From: Acholoe squamosa
Taxonomy: Eukaryota > Annelida > Polychaeta > Phyllodocida > Polynoidae
Assembly (NCBI GenBank): GCA_949317995.1
Contig: OX439052.1
Location: forward strand, 43,892,599-43,956,598
DNA: 64,000 bases
Reading direction: 5' to 3'
Shown here piece after piece: positions 32,978 to 42,440 of this stretch (position 1 is its first letter; every line of letters starts with the position of its first letter). The position numbers and the translations under genes are program-made. The notes under the pieces were generated by a model. That model was given only the letters and a program-made list of their open reading frames with translations, was not told the DNA's origin and made no database searches.

Positions 32978-33211
32978 GTAAACCTGTAAGGGCCGCTGAT
33001 GCATAAATGCATCATGCCCACTGGTCGTCGCGATGCATGAATTCAGCCCCGGCTCGCCAGAGTAACTCGCCAGCATTGTATTCATGCCTCGTGCTGAACC
33101 TACACGGTCAATACACGCGATCCTTGAGGGTCAGCATGATGCTCTAATGAAGTGCTGGCAAACAGATGCGCCAGCACTTCATTGGTGCATCAGCAGCCCT
33201 TAAAGGGTTAA
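32978..33211. mobile_element. P-family copy, near complete (H2 then H1)
   Basis: AAGGGCCGCTGATGCATAAA then TGCATCATGCCCACTGGTCG at left, a decayed H2 (TGAATTCAGCCCCGGC), linker GAGGGTCAGCATGATGC, a good H1 (AATGAAGTGCTGGC / GCCAGCACTTCATT) and CAGCCCTTAAAGGGTTAA. Confidence 0.8.
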
Positions 33212-33347
33212 AGTTTTAGGATGGAGATTGAAAGGCAGTGTAAATGGATGTAGGTCATGGTAGGATGGGAGGAGAGCAGCAGGAGGATCTGCAGCATCAC
33301 CGAGAGGTGTCAGAGAGAGGGGAGGAGGGGCACCACCAGTTTGCACT

Positions 33348-33588
33348 TTAACACTGATGCGGTAGTGCATCATTGGTCATCATGATGCACAAATGAAGTG
33401 CTGGTGAGGCGGCTATTGCAGCAGTGCATCGTGGTCAAGCGGTGTTGCCAGTACTTCATTGGTGCATTATGCTCTAGGGGAATCTGGGAGTGCATCAACT
33501 CTGTAGTGTGTGTATGATGTGTGAATAAAGCCATGGCAAGTTTCTCACCAGGACTGCATCCCTGTATCATGACGACCAATGACCCTTT
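33348..33588. mobile_element. P-family copy, right end meeting a G element
   Basis: TTAACACTGATGCGG at left; H1 arms ATGAAGTGCTGGTGAG and CCAGTACTTCATTGG are pushed apart by about 45 bp, breaking the loop. H2 remnants (AAGCCATGGCAAG). At the right, GACCAATGACCCTTTAGG runs straight into G. Confidence 0.6.
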
Positions 33589-33923
33589 AGGTAGTGATCA
33601 TTTTTTAACAACAGGGGGGGGGGCTGGTGGGTTTGAGGGGCGGTCAGAATTTTTCAACCCCTTGACCAGGGGGGTCAGAATTTTTTCAATACCTCTGATG
33701 GGGGGGTCAAAATAATTTCACCTGTTTTCAGTGGAAAACCCTGCGCGTTACTATAGGCTAAAAGGGGACGTTCGCACGCGATTTTTGTCCCTTATGGGGG
33801 GGGGGGGGTCGAAAAGATTTTACCCCCTCGAGAGGGGGGGTTGAAATCTTTTAATCTTTTTCGCGCATCCGCGCGCAAACCCACCAGCCCCCCCCCTGTT
33901 GTTAAAAAAAAGTCACTCCCTTA
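33589..33923. mobile_element. G-family element, complete
   Basis: GTAGTGATCATTTTTTAACA at left, mirrored by TTGTTAAAAAAAAGTCACTC at right. The interior alternates CCCCTTGACCAGGGGGGTC and similar near-palindromes with TCAGAATTTTTT. Shares GGACGTTCGCACGCG with the copies at 46.2, 51.65 and 56.7 kb. Confidence 0.85.
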
Positions 33924-34167
33924 TGTCCATAATGAATTAATGCTGGCTAGACTATACCCACCATCACTGTACTGTGCTTCTCTAGCCATCTTGAAGGTCA
34001 TCATTTTTCTGCTAAATAGATCTATGTCTCAAATGAATGTTGCCGGCATGGACTAGCACATGACCTAGGCTGTTAAAATGGAATAAACCAACCAAGACTT
34101 GGTTTTATTTCAGCAGAGCATTGAGGCATTATAATGCCCCTCTATAGGTGTTTGAAACATTTTAGGG

Positions 34168-34277
34168 TCACCATGGTGCATAATGGCATCCCCGATGAGT
34201 AACTCGCCAAGGCTACTTTCACGTGTTGCTGCAACAAGAGTGCATCAAAAGACAAGACGGGCACAAAAGGGTTACTA
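34168..34277. mobile_element. P-family remnant
   Basis: GGTCACCATGGTGCATAATG, GAGTAACTCGCCAAGGCTAC and AAAAGGGTTA only. Confidence 0.45.
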
Positions 34278-34596
34278 GGGGGGAGTGGGAGATGAGATAG
34301 AGAAGGTCAGAAAGGGTAAGGTAGGAATTGGGACTATGGTGTTAGAGGTGAGGCGGTGGGGACTGTAAGGGGTATGGGAGATTTGCTGGGTAGAATTGAT
34401 GGAGATGATAGGAAAGGTCAGGGGAGAGACACTACTAGCTGGTGTACCCTATAGCGACCAATCGGGACTAGTCCCTGGGACTAGTTGCCAGGAGAACCAT
34501 GTGTGTCCTGTTATCAGCGACTTCCAGCTCTGATCTATCTGAAAACCCTTAGGGGTTTTGTAAAATAGGGTAGGTACAACTGGTAAGACAATAGAC

Positions 34597-34698
34597 AGGT
34601 TAAGATCACGACGTGTACGGCAACGTGTAAGTCTAGAACGAAAGGAGGTGGTAGGCTAGACGTTGCCGTACAGGTTAGAATTAGGCAAATCTTAACCT
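34597..34698. mobile_element. 102-bp foldback (AGGTTAAGAT ends)
   Basis: AGGTTAAGATCACGACGTGT with TACGGCAACGTG at left and CTAGACGTTGCCGTACAGG then ATCTTAACCT at right form imperfect inverted arms. It abuts the next foldback without a gap. Confidence 0.65.
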
Positions 34699-34950
34699 CA
34701 CTGAGAAAATATTCTTACTCACATGAGTCTAGATCCAGGCTCAGGCAATGTTGCCAAAATGAGTATTGTTTGAGACTCAGCCTGATCCTTGGATGATACT
34801 CAGGCAAAGCCAGAGTATTTTCCCAGAATCAGCCTCAGGATCTGCCTGAGTAACATCCAAGGATCAGGCTGAGTCTCAAACAATACTCATTTTGGCGACA
34901 TTGCCTGAGTCTGGATCTAGACTCATGTGAGTAAGAATATTTTCTCAGTG
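34699..34950. mobile_element. 252-bp foldback (CACTGAGAAAATA ends)
   Basis: CACTGAGAAAATATTCTTAC through AACAATACTCATTTTGGC-type arms of roughly 105 bp pair with very few mismatches around a short centre (CCAGAGTATTTTCCCAGAAT). Termini of the CACTG...CAGTG type link it loosely to the 24.3-kb foldback. No TA flank is seen. Confidence 0.85.
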
Positions 34951-35544
34951 CTGTCTAATGAAGCAATGCAGTGCAAGTAAATGATTTCATCGGTTCGTTT
35001 AATCATCAGGTTTTTTGAAGAAGCACTAGTACAATTACGCTCTAACAGCAGTTCTTGCATATGATACGGGCACTTTTTTCTAGGTTAGATCTGCAGGACA
35101 CCTGTAAATTCATGATATAAGTGCTGGTCTTGTCTAAGCACTGGTGGTAGAGTGTAATTGTAATTGCTAAGCGTCTAAGAGCTTATATACGCAGGCCAAT
35201 ATCTTATAGGACCCTACCCGAGGCTGCTTCACCCTTGTAGTGCTAGACAGCCTGATATCCCATATATCCTCATCGTGTATATTCCTTATCCTTCCACATC
35301 CTTCCCAGGGCTCTAAGCCGTGTAGCAAAATCTTCAACAGTCTGGCCTCCTAATGTCCCAGCCGGGCCGTGAAGAATGGGGAAATTATTCGCGGCATTAT
35401 GAGGGCGGTACAACCTGTTATTGATTACATTATACAAATGTTGCATAGAAATAACTCATATCGGGGCGGCCCGCCACCGGCAGATGCTGCCACATGGGTA
35501 GGGGTGTGGCACCAGCTGGAGCAAAGGGTGCTAGGGTTAAACCA
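34951..35544. other. Unassigned non-coding stretch
   Basis: 35110-35210 has decayed 'TAAGTGCTGGTCTTG' dispersed words also seen at 40.43 kb. No gene. Confidence 0.35.
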
Positions 35545-35979
35545 TTAACCTTCTACGGGCTACTGATGCAAGAGTGCATTGTGCCCATTGGTCATCATGA
35601 TGCACCAATCAAGCCCTGGAGGGTCTTGGCAAAAGATAACGAGAATGAACTACTGTAAAACCTTTCAGAGAGTGCTGAGGAAAACTTGAATGGCCTAACT
35701 GATTACAGCAGAAAGTATGGGAAACTCGTTTTGAAATGTAAAAGAAAAGTGCATGTTTTCTCTAAACGATTATCCAAACAATTATTTAGCAAGACAAAAA
35801 AGTGCATGTTTTCTCTGTGGGTTCACGTTTCCTTTTTGGCAAGACCCTCCAGGTGGGACTGCTCTCAATCTCTCCATTGGAGCATCATGCCGACCCTATG
35901 GGGTTGATACATATACTCCTGGAGGGTCGGCAGGATGCTCCAATGAAGTGCTGGCAAGCAGCGGCCCTTAAAGGATTAA
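35545..35979. mobile_element. P-family copy with a nested foldback
   Basis: TTAACCTTCTACGGGC at left and GCGGCCCTTAAAGGATTAA at right. The linker CATGCCGACCCTATGGGG and H1-type arms are recognisable. A 239-bp foreign foldback splits the first hairpin (35615-35853). Confidence 0.8.
35615..35853. mobile_element. Nested foldback, CCTGGAGGGTCTTGGC ends
   Basis: CCTGGAGGGTCTTGGCAAAA at left is mirrored by TTTTTGGCAAGACCCTCCAGG-type sequence at right (20 of 21 bases). Inside, AAAAGTGCATGTTTTCTCT occurs twice. The insertion lies within the H1 stem of the host. Confidence 0.7.
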
Positions 35980-36119
35980 AATTTGGGTAGGAGCTATCCT
36001 GGACTGATCTCAATCATTTTCGCACGTATTTACATGTATAATGTATCCACCAACCAGTGTGTAAAGATCATTAAAAATGAACGCCCCAGATGGTGTTATA
36101 CAGCAGCACTGCACTGATA

Positions 36120-36420
36120 TATACCATGTAGATTCTCCCATATAAACCGCACCCCAACTTTGGGAGAAGATGAAAGCTCAGAGATGCCACTTTTCCTGGT
36201 TTACCAGGAATTCCTGGGTTTGATTCCAAGATTTCTGTATTAGATTATGTTAAATTCCTGGGAAAATGTGCCCAAAAGTCCAGTTTTCCTGGTTTTTGTC
36301 GGCCCATGAGTGACATCTCTGAAGCTGCACCCAAGGTTTGAAAAATGACTGCTCCTATAAGCCACACCTTCATTTGGGTTCTGGTATTAAGACGAAGCTT
36401 ATATGAGAGAGTTTACGGTA
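36120..36420. mobile_element. T-family dispersed element
   Basis: CCCATATAAACCGCACCCC, CTGCACCCAAGGTTTG and CCTATAAGCCACACC appear in series, with an unrelated TTCCTGGTTTACCAGGAATT palindrome at 36196-36215 inside. Confidence 0.5.
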
Positions 36421-37045
36421 CCATGATGCCAATGAACCATTGATGAAATAAGGGTCCAGGGTGCTCAGAAAAAAAGATCAAATTTATAAAAGGCATTCTA
36501 GAGGTAAAGAGTTTAACAGACTCTAAGGAGTAAAGATTCAGTACTTTTCTAGTCTGAAGAAATCCCAAAACAGTGGGGGGGGGGGCGGGGTTGCTTATTA
36601 TGGGCTGGGCAGTTATCATGTCAGATACAGGAACACTGTAGGAATCATGCGGCCTGCAAAGGGTTAATGAGGCTTTTAACACCAAAAGCAGTGCAACCAG
36701 GTGAGCCCCATTATAAAGGTCATGTATTAGTGGTCTTAATCATCAATGGTATTAAACCTCAAGGTGCCATGGCTCTAGTACTAGCAGCTCAAGCTATACA
36801 GCTTCTGAATAAATGATGACTTTCTCTCAGTCCTGAATTCCCTTACTCCTTCTAGGGCTGCTAATGCAGGAGTGCATCGTGCCCTTTGGTCGTCATGATG
36901 CAGCAATGAAGTGCTGGCAAGTCTGCTTGCCAGCACTTCATTGGTGCATCATGATGACCCTCTGGGGATGTATCAACCCTGCAGGGTCTGCATGATGCAT
37001 GAATATCGCCCCGGTGATTCACTGACCAGGGCTGCGTTCATTCAT

Positions 37046-37436
37046 TTCCCCCGTAGGACATTTCCCCCGTAGGACATTTCCCCCATAGGACATTTCCCCC
37101 ATAGGACATTTCCCCTGTAGGACATTTCCCCCATAGGACATTTCCCCCATAGGACATTTCCCCCATAGGACATTTCCCCTGTAGGTCATTTCCCCCATAG
37201 GACATTTCCCCCATAGGACATTTCCCCTGTAGGACATTTCCCCCATAGGACATTTCCCCCATAGGACATTTCCCCTGTAGGACATTTCCCCTGTAGGACA
37301 TTTCCCCCATAGGACATTTCCCCCATAGGACATTTCCCCCATAGGACATTTCCCCCGTAGGACATTTCCCCTGTAGGACATTTCCCCCATAGGACATTTC
37401 CCCCATAGGACATTTCCCCCATAGGACATTTCCCCC
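37046..37436 (-). repeat. 16-bp minisatellite, C-rich on plus
   Basis: About 24 units of GACATTTCCCCCATAG with C/T variation (CCCGTAG, CCTGTAG). All three minus frames stay open because three units make 16 codons; I take these frames to be artefacts. Confidence 0.97.
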
Positions 37437-37493
37437 GCACCTATATCCTTTCTTGGATTCCATAAAGTATGGACACTGTGTAAGAGTTAGTGC

Positions 37494-37722
37494 TCAGGTT
37501 AGCGATAGGGATAGGATTAATGTTAGGGTTAGGTTTAGCACTAAGGTTAGGGTTAGGGTTAGGGATAGGTTTAGGGTTAAGGATAAGGTTAGGGTTAGGG
37601 TAAGGATAGGGTTAACGTTAGGGTTAGGGATAGGGTAAGGGTTAGGGTTAGGGCAGGGTCAGGGTTAGGATCAGGGTTAGGGTTGGGTTAGGGAGAGGGA
37701 TGTGGTGAGGGATAGGGTTAGG
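37494..37722 (+). repeat. Interstitial telomere-like array (TTAGGG)n, degenerate
   Basis: Runs of GGTTAGGGTTAGGGTTAGGG mixed with GATAGGG, AACGTTAGGG, GTCAGGG. The G-rich strand is plus throughout. TTAGGG is the ancestral animal telomere unit. Degeneracy indicates that it is not an active chromosome end but an internal remnant. Confidence 0.9.
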
Positions 37723-37743
37723 ACTCATTCATAAAATCTCAGT

Positions 37744-37960
37744 GCCTGGGGGAAAATGACCTAGGGGGGAGATGACCTGAGGGGGAAATGTCCTACAGGG
37801 GGAGATGTCCAGGGGGGGAATGGCAGGGGGGGATGTCCAGGGGGGAAATGGCAGGGGGGGGGTGTCCAGGGGGGAAATGGCAGGGGGAGATGTCCAGGGG
37901 GGAAATGGCAGGGGGGGTGTCCAGGGGGGAAATGGCAGGGGGGGATGTCCAGGGGGGTCC
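37744..37960 (+). repeat. G-rich minisatellite, inverted relative of the 37.05-kb array
   Basis: GGGGGAAATGTCCTACAGGG at 37782 is the reverse complement of the 16-bp unit on the other side; it then turns into GGGGGGAAATGGCAGGG units and GGGGATGTCCAGG units. Hence the telomere-like array sits between two arrays in opposite orientation. Confidence 0.95.
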
Positions 37961-38020
37961 TAGAATCATCATGACCACCGATAGGCATGATGCATTAATG
38001 CATTAGCAACCATTAAAAGG

Positions 38021-38359
38021 TACTACATTTTCAGGCTATGCCTTTCTCATATTGCCAAAGAAGTTAAAATCTCTTTCTTTTAAAAATAAACTACTTAGAA
38101 TCTTTATATCCCTCTCCAAGCATTGTATGATCATTTAGAGAAACCTTTCCAATGTTAATCCTCAAAGATAATGTACCATACAAAGAACTTCCCTTGAAAT
38201 TCAATTATGATAAAGCTCCCCTAATGAGATATTATCTCTGAATGATAAGAGTTCTTCACAATCCACTACACCTTCCATAAGCCCACTTCAGTAGACTAAA
38301 GAACGTGAGGACTCTGAATGCACTTCAAAGCTGGCATGGTGGAAAGGCCTAATATTTCC
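38021..38359. other. Unassigned non-coding stretch
   Basis: No repeat or gene recognised. Confidence 0.35.
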
Positions 38360-38593
38360 AACCCTTTAAGGGCCCCTGATGCAGGAGTGTATCATGCCCA
38401 TCGCTCAGCATGATGCACCAATGAAGTGCTGGCAAGACGGCTCACCAGCACTTCATTGATGCATTAACCCCCGACCCAAGGGGGTTAATCGGCACGATGG
38501 GATGATGCCTAAATGCAGGACTGGTGGGTAATTTACCTGCATTGCATATCGATAACAGACACTAGGTATTATGCGCAGCCCCTAATGGGTTAA
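38360..38593. mobile_element. P-family copy (H1 then decayed H2)
   Basis: AACCCTTTAAGGGCCCCTG, H1 arms CCAATGAAGTGCTGG and CCAGCACTTCATTG, a linker with its own palindrome (TTAACCCCCGACC / GGGGGTTAA), and an end CCTAATGGGTTAA. Its terminal TTAA is shared with the next copy. Confidence 0.75.
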
Positions 38594-38757
38594 CCCTTTA
38601 AAGTCTGCTGGAGCAGGAGTGCATTATGCCCATTGGTCGTCATGATGCTCCAATGAGGTGCCTGCGAGACTGCTCGCCAGCACCTCATTGGTTCATCATG
38701 ATGATCAATGGGCATAATGCATTAATGCATCAGCGGCCCTTAAAGGGAAAGCCTACT
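38590..38757. mobile_element. P-family monomeric copy (one H1), tail-to-head with previous
   Basis: TTAACCCTTTAAAGTCTGC to GCGGCCCTTAAAGGG, about 168 bp, with a single hairpin. CCAATGAGGTG (38650-38660) pairs with CACCTCATTGG (38681-38691): an arm variant compensated on both sides. A one-hairpin version could be the basic form from which two-hairpin copies were built. Confidence 0.8.
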
Positions 38758-39038
38758 GTGAACTCATTGATATGCTTTCAATTAATCACATACTGTATCG
38801 TCACATTCAAATGCTGGGTTTTGAATAAGGGCCGGTCTTGTATAATCGCTTGTGGTATGGGGGTCATGAAATATACCTCAAGTACTGAAAACTAGACCTT
38901 GTATAAGCCCCCGTCCTGTATGAGGGTCGGGGCTAATGGACCCTACAAATCTATACGCACCGGGGCGGTAACTTATGACCATATGGTATTTGGATTTAAC
39001 TGATTTTTTTCCAATGCTTATTCAAGACATGTATTTAT

Positions 39039-39236
39039 TTAACCTTTTAAGGGCCGCTGATGTAGAAGTGCATCATGCCCATTTGTCGTCATGATGCGCC
39101 AATGAAGTGCTGGCTAGAATGCTTGCCAGCGCTTCATTGGAGCATCATGACCACCCTCGGGAGTTTGTGTATCAAATATCAACTGCATAAGGTTGGCATT
39201 CATGCATCATGACGACCAATGGACATAAAGGGTTAA
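39039..39236. mobile_element. P-family copy, short
   Basis: TTAACCTTTTAAGGGCCGC to AAAGGGTTAA. H1 (CCAATGAAGTGCTGGC / GCCAGCGCTTCATTGG) is intact but for one G-T position. H2 is reduced to one half. Confidence 0.75.
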
Positions 39237-39302
39237 AGTTTATTTTCAGTGCTCAGTTAGACCCTTGGCATACATAACACTTACAGTGAGAATTTTATCA
39301 GC

Positions 39303-39415
39303 CAGCTCTGTAGCTTAGTAGGTAGGGCAACTGCTCCAGATGAGGAGGGTCCCTGGTTTGAAAACAAGCAGAGCTCGAATGCTCTCGGCCAGCCACTACA
39401 CTAGTATCTATTGAA
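39303..39415 (+). mobile_element. tRNA-derived SINE-like head
   Basis: TAGCTTAGTAGGTAGGGC resembles a pol III A box and CCCTGGTTTGAAAAC a decayed B box, about 35 bp apart, as at the 5' end of tRNA-derived SINEs. It does not fold as a working tRNA: the T arm and acceptor stem are not complementary. No matching tail is evident within the next 100 bp. Confidence 0.5.
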
Positions 39416-39424
39416 AGACATTGC

Positions 39425-39600
39425 AAGTCCCTTTGTTGTCATGATGCACCAATGCAGCAATTCATTAGAGCATCATGCCGACCCTCTGGGAGTGTATCAA
39501 CCCTGTAAGGTTGGCATGATGCATGAATGCAGCACATGTTCGTTACCCATGAGGGCTGAATTCATGCATCATGAAAACCAATAATCGCAATATGTTAACT
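39425..39600. mobile_element. P-family copy, ends eroded
   Basis: GATGCACCAATGCAGC, CCGACCCTCTGGGAGTG, AAGGTTGGCATGATGCATG and CTGAATTCATGCATCATG in family order. The H1 right arm lacks its CTGGCGAG core. Confidence 0.6.
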
Positions 39601-39792
39601 CACTTAAACATGACAATCCGGTGTCCGGAGAGAGTTTTAACGGGAGGAGAATGTATCCGGATGGGGTGGACTCATTAAGGCGAGGGTTGTAATGATCATT
39701 AGACCTGTATTGTTATAATTAAAGACACAGTTTCACTGAGAGAAGTAAAAATGGGTGCCTTGACAGGTGCTGTCTGAGTTAGTTCCTTTCTT

Positions 39793-39952
39793 GATATGAT
39801 GCACCAATGCAGCACTTCATTAGAGAATCATGCCGACCCACTAGGAGTGTTTCAACCCTGTAAGGTTGGCATGATGCATGAATACTGATAACTTGCTATC
39901 AGAGCTGCATTCATGCATCATATGATTCATCCATGTCATGCTGCAGGCCTGA
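39793..39952. mobile_element. P-family copy, close relative of the previous one
   Basis: Shares with 39425-39600 the unusual CACCAATGCAGCACTTC/ATTAGAG short hairpin and the phrase TCAACCCTGTAAGGTTGGC. These two probably form a local subfamily or a duplication about 360 bp apart. Confidence 0.6.
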
Positions 39953-39977
39953 GGGGCTCGTAGATTTTTTTGGCATT

Positions 39978-40131
39978 CACAGGGGCGTAGGAAAAGGGGG
40001 GGGGGCAGGGGGCCTGGGCCGCCCCCCCCCGATAATGAGGAGGTTCCCTATATAAGCCATATACAAATATAGCAGGCCCCCAACCGAGACCCCTGGGCCC
40101 CCCCAATAAAAATGTCCTTCCTATGCCCCTG
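39978..40131. mobile_element. hAT-like MITE (CAGGGGCGTAGGAA ends)
   Basis: CAGGGGCGTAGGAAAAGGGG at left and CCTTCCTATGCCCCTG at right. CAGGGGCG termini are typical of animal hAT elements. Flanks share only ATTCA, so the 8-bp duplication is not proven. Interior of G and C runs. Confidence 0.65.
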
Positions 40132-40194
40132 ATTCAATAGGAATTCACCAAAAGATTTCATATATGGTGTCTAGGGAAGTCAATGATAATACTA

Positions 40195-40288
40195 GTTATT
40201 TTATACCAAAGGTGTACCTGCTGTAGAACCCAGTGTATAAGCTGCACCTCAATTTAAGCCTCACCTTGAGTTGCTTTCTTTGTTACAT
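40195..40288. mobile_element. T-family fragment
   Basis: CTGTAGAACCCAGTGTATAA then GCTGCACCTCAATTTAAGCC. Runs straight into a truncated G element. Confidence 0.5.
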
Positions 40289-40400
40289 TAGGGGTGGTCA
40301 TTATTTATCAAGAGGGGGTGGTGGGTTTTCGTGCGGATGCCAGAGGCGCGGAGAATGCTTACGCCCCTTTTGAGCAGGCTTTTTTGCTAACAAAGTATTA
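40289..40400. mobile_element. G-family truncated element
   Basis: TTAGGGGTGGTCATTATTTA, AGAGGGGGTGGTGGGTTT and GGAGAATGCTTACGCCCC, then TTTTTTGCTAACAAA; the right terminus is absent. Confidence 0.55.
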
Positions 40401-42057
40401 CGCACCCCGTCATCAGTTTTGAATAAGTGCTGGTCGCGAATAACAGCCAGGGGTAAAAGATTATTGAAATCAAGAAGAGCCTGGCACTTATACAGGCCAA
40501 TATTGTACGTAAAACCCTGCATTTTCTCAGTATCAAATGGGAACTCAGCCAAAAGATTTCATAAACGGTACCTAAGCAGTGAATACGAAAATCGCAGGAC
40601 TGAGGCTTTCGCGAGCAAAATTGCTGCTGGGCCTGTGGACATTGCCAGACTGCAGGACCGAGAGTCTCATTGTAATCTTTGGAACATGAGCTATAATCTG
40701 TCTTTATGACGGGCAAATTGGACCATTATAAAGATTTATACCACCAAAACAAAAGGCATTGCTGTTAGTAATAACTATCTTGAGGTCTTCAGTCCTGCCA
40801 AGATTGGTCTGGTCCTGCAAAATAATAAAAACTGCGGGACCAAATGGCTTGTGAGGGGAAAAAGTTTTCGTATAGACTGCCTAAGGTGGGCAATGATGGT
40901 ACTGTTGATTTTAGTACCAAAGGAGGAATTCTTTTACGACATTGTTTATCGCGAGACCTAAGGCTCTCTATAAGTTTATGTATAGCTAATCCCATCAAAG
41001 AGTCATATAAGCTGCTGGTGCCAAGCATACCTGTGCTCTTATCAGTTGATACATCAGGAACCAGCTATCTAACCAAGATGGCTGACAAGTGACTTCGTCT
41101 TGGTTCAAGACTAGCATCCGCGGTTAGCTCCTACCCATGCCTTCTAGGATTGAGGTTATTAAACAGAGTTGCCACTGTCTACCACAAGGTGGCAGCACTG
41201 TCGTCACGTGATCATGGTTTATGACGTCATTACCACCATAGATCGTCCTTTCTCCCCTCCGTGTTTGGAGAGCAGTGCAGAATATTGGCCAAGCTTTTGT
41301 TATTTATTCTTGCATGGGCCATGAAGTGGGAAACATGGCCTCAGAAGGCATGTGAATAGGGCACTCTGGGATCTTCTAAAAATGGTTAGAAATAGTAAAA
41401 CCTAGTGACAACTTGATAGGGTAATTCAAATACAGTGAACGTTTTTATAAAGGATAGCTGTGGGGGCGGGCCAGTTTGACAATTTTTATAATTTTCTCCC
41501 TATAATCAAAATTTCTATAATCAAAAATAAAGCACTACAAAGTAAGGCAGATGGAAAACTAGAATAGGAAACATGTTCTCATACATGCTAGAAAATCTAT
41601 TCCATCAGTAATCAAGATTTCATTGTAACATAAAGTTTCAAATTCAGGTGTCTAGACCCTTATACCAAGAATTGTACAGTACCCTGAAATAGGACGCTTC
41701 TTGCTTATACCACTTAGTATGTCAGGGGGAATCTTAAAACTCCAGCCAAATGAACACCAAACGTTGATAACATTGATTCAAGGCTCTGTGTCCACTAGAA
41801 AGATTTTTGGTGTGCTTGACCAAGTACAAAATAAGCCTAGCCTGACCAGTTAGACCATAACCAGTCCCCCAGGCAAGGACTACTCAATGCATGTCCAGTC
41901 AACACTGTTCCTTGAATTCCCCTGTAAAGTCCCCTTCCGGCTCTACATCATTTGGGTAACTCCTATGTGATATCATAAACCTTATGACGGTGACGTGATG
42001 TGATATTTGCAGGGATAGTATAGGCATAAAGTCTAGTGCAGGATAGGTTCTTACTCT
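40401..42057. other. Unassigned non-coding stretch
   Basis: 40425-40515 has decayed 'GAATAAGTGCTGGTCGCG' dispersed words; 40780-40835 an imperfect GGTCCTGCA/TGCGGGACC hairpin. Frames of about 100 codons on both strands at 40.39-40.72 kb overlap these words and match no family that I know. Confidence 0.4.
41182..41195 (+). promoter_or_regulatory. CTCF-like motif
   Basis: CCACAAGGTGGCAG, one mismatch from the core consensus, followed by CACTG. Unlike most others in the window it is not next to a recognised transposon. Confidence 0.35.
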
Positions 42058-42236
42058 TTAACTCTCTACGTCCTGCTTATCCATGTGGCATGCTCATTGG
42101 TTGGCAATGGAAACTAGGCCGGAAATTAATTCGTGCAGCATCTCAATCCTCCAGGAATTTATCAAGCCTGTAGGGTCAGCATGATGCTTTGATGCACCAG
42201 TGCTCTTATAGGGCTAAGGGGTTTTATCCTGATTTG
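42058..42236. mobile_element. P-family decayed copy, first of a three-copy run
   Basis: TTTAACTCTCTACGTCC, GCTCATTGGTTGGCAATG, TAGGGTCAGCATGATGC; ends at AGGGCTAAGGGG. Confidence 0.5.
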
Positions 42237-42440
42237 ATTTGCTATTATACTGCATGACTGCATCCCTGGTGAGTAACTCGCTAGGGGTATATTATCATGG
42301 TTATCCTTCAGGGTTTGATGCCCTCCCACAGGATCAGCATGATATACCAATTGGTTTCTGGTCAGCAGACTCACCAGCACTTCATTGGTGCATCATGCCT
42401 ACCAATGGGCATGATGCATGAATGCATTAGTGCCCCTCTA
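42237..42440. mobile_element. P-family copy, second of run
   Basis: GACTGCATCCCTGGTGAG and AACTCGCTAGGGG (H2) precede H1 remains (CACCAGCACTTCATTGG). The right end, ATTAGTGCCCCTCTAAGG, merges with the next copy's left end. Confidence 0.65.

Larger units (their letters stand above)
36850..38021. mobile_element. P-family copy split by minisatellite and telomeric repeats
   Basis: The left part runs CTAGGGCTGCTAATGCAGG, a perfect 17-bp H1 (36905-36921 with 36926-36942), the linker and H2's left arm to GCTGCGTTCATTCAT (37043). The right part resumes at about 37962 with ATCATCATGACCACCGATAG and ends TAGCAACCATTAAAAGG. Some 920 bp of simple arrays occupy the place of the H2 right-arm end. Confidence 0.85.

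Noticed and set aside
37019..37463. Three overlapping minus-strand frames of 84-141 codons with NVLWGKCPMGEMSY repeats
   Set aside because: They are the three translations of a 16-bp minisatellite. All frames are equally open, so there is no coding signal.
37494..37722. A real chromosome end
   Set aside because: The TTAGGG repeats are degenerate, short and followed by 26 kb of ordinary sequence, including the other half of the interrupted P copy.
39303..39380. Functional tRNA gene
   Set aside because: No complementary acceptor or T stem and a poor B box.
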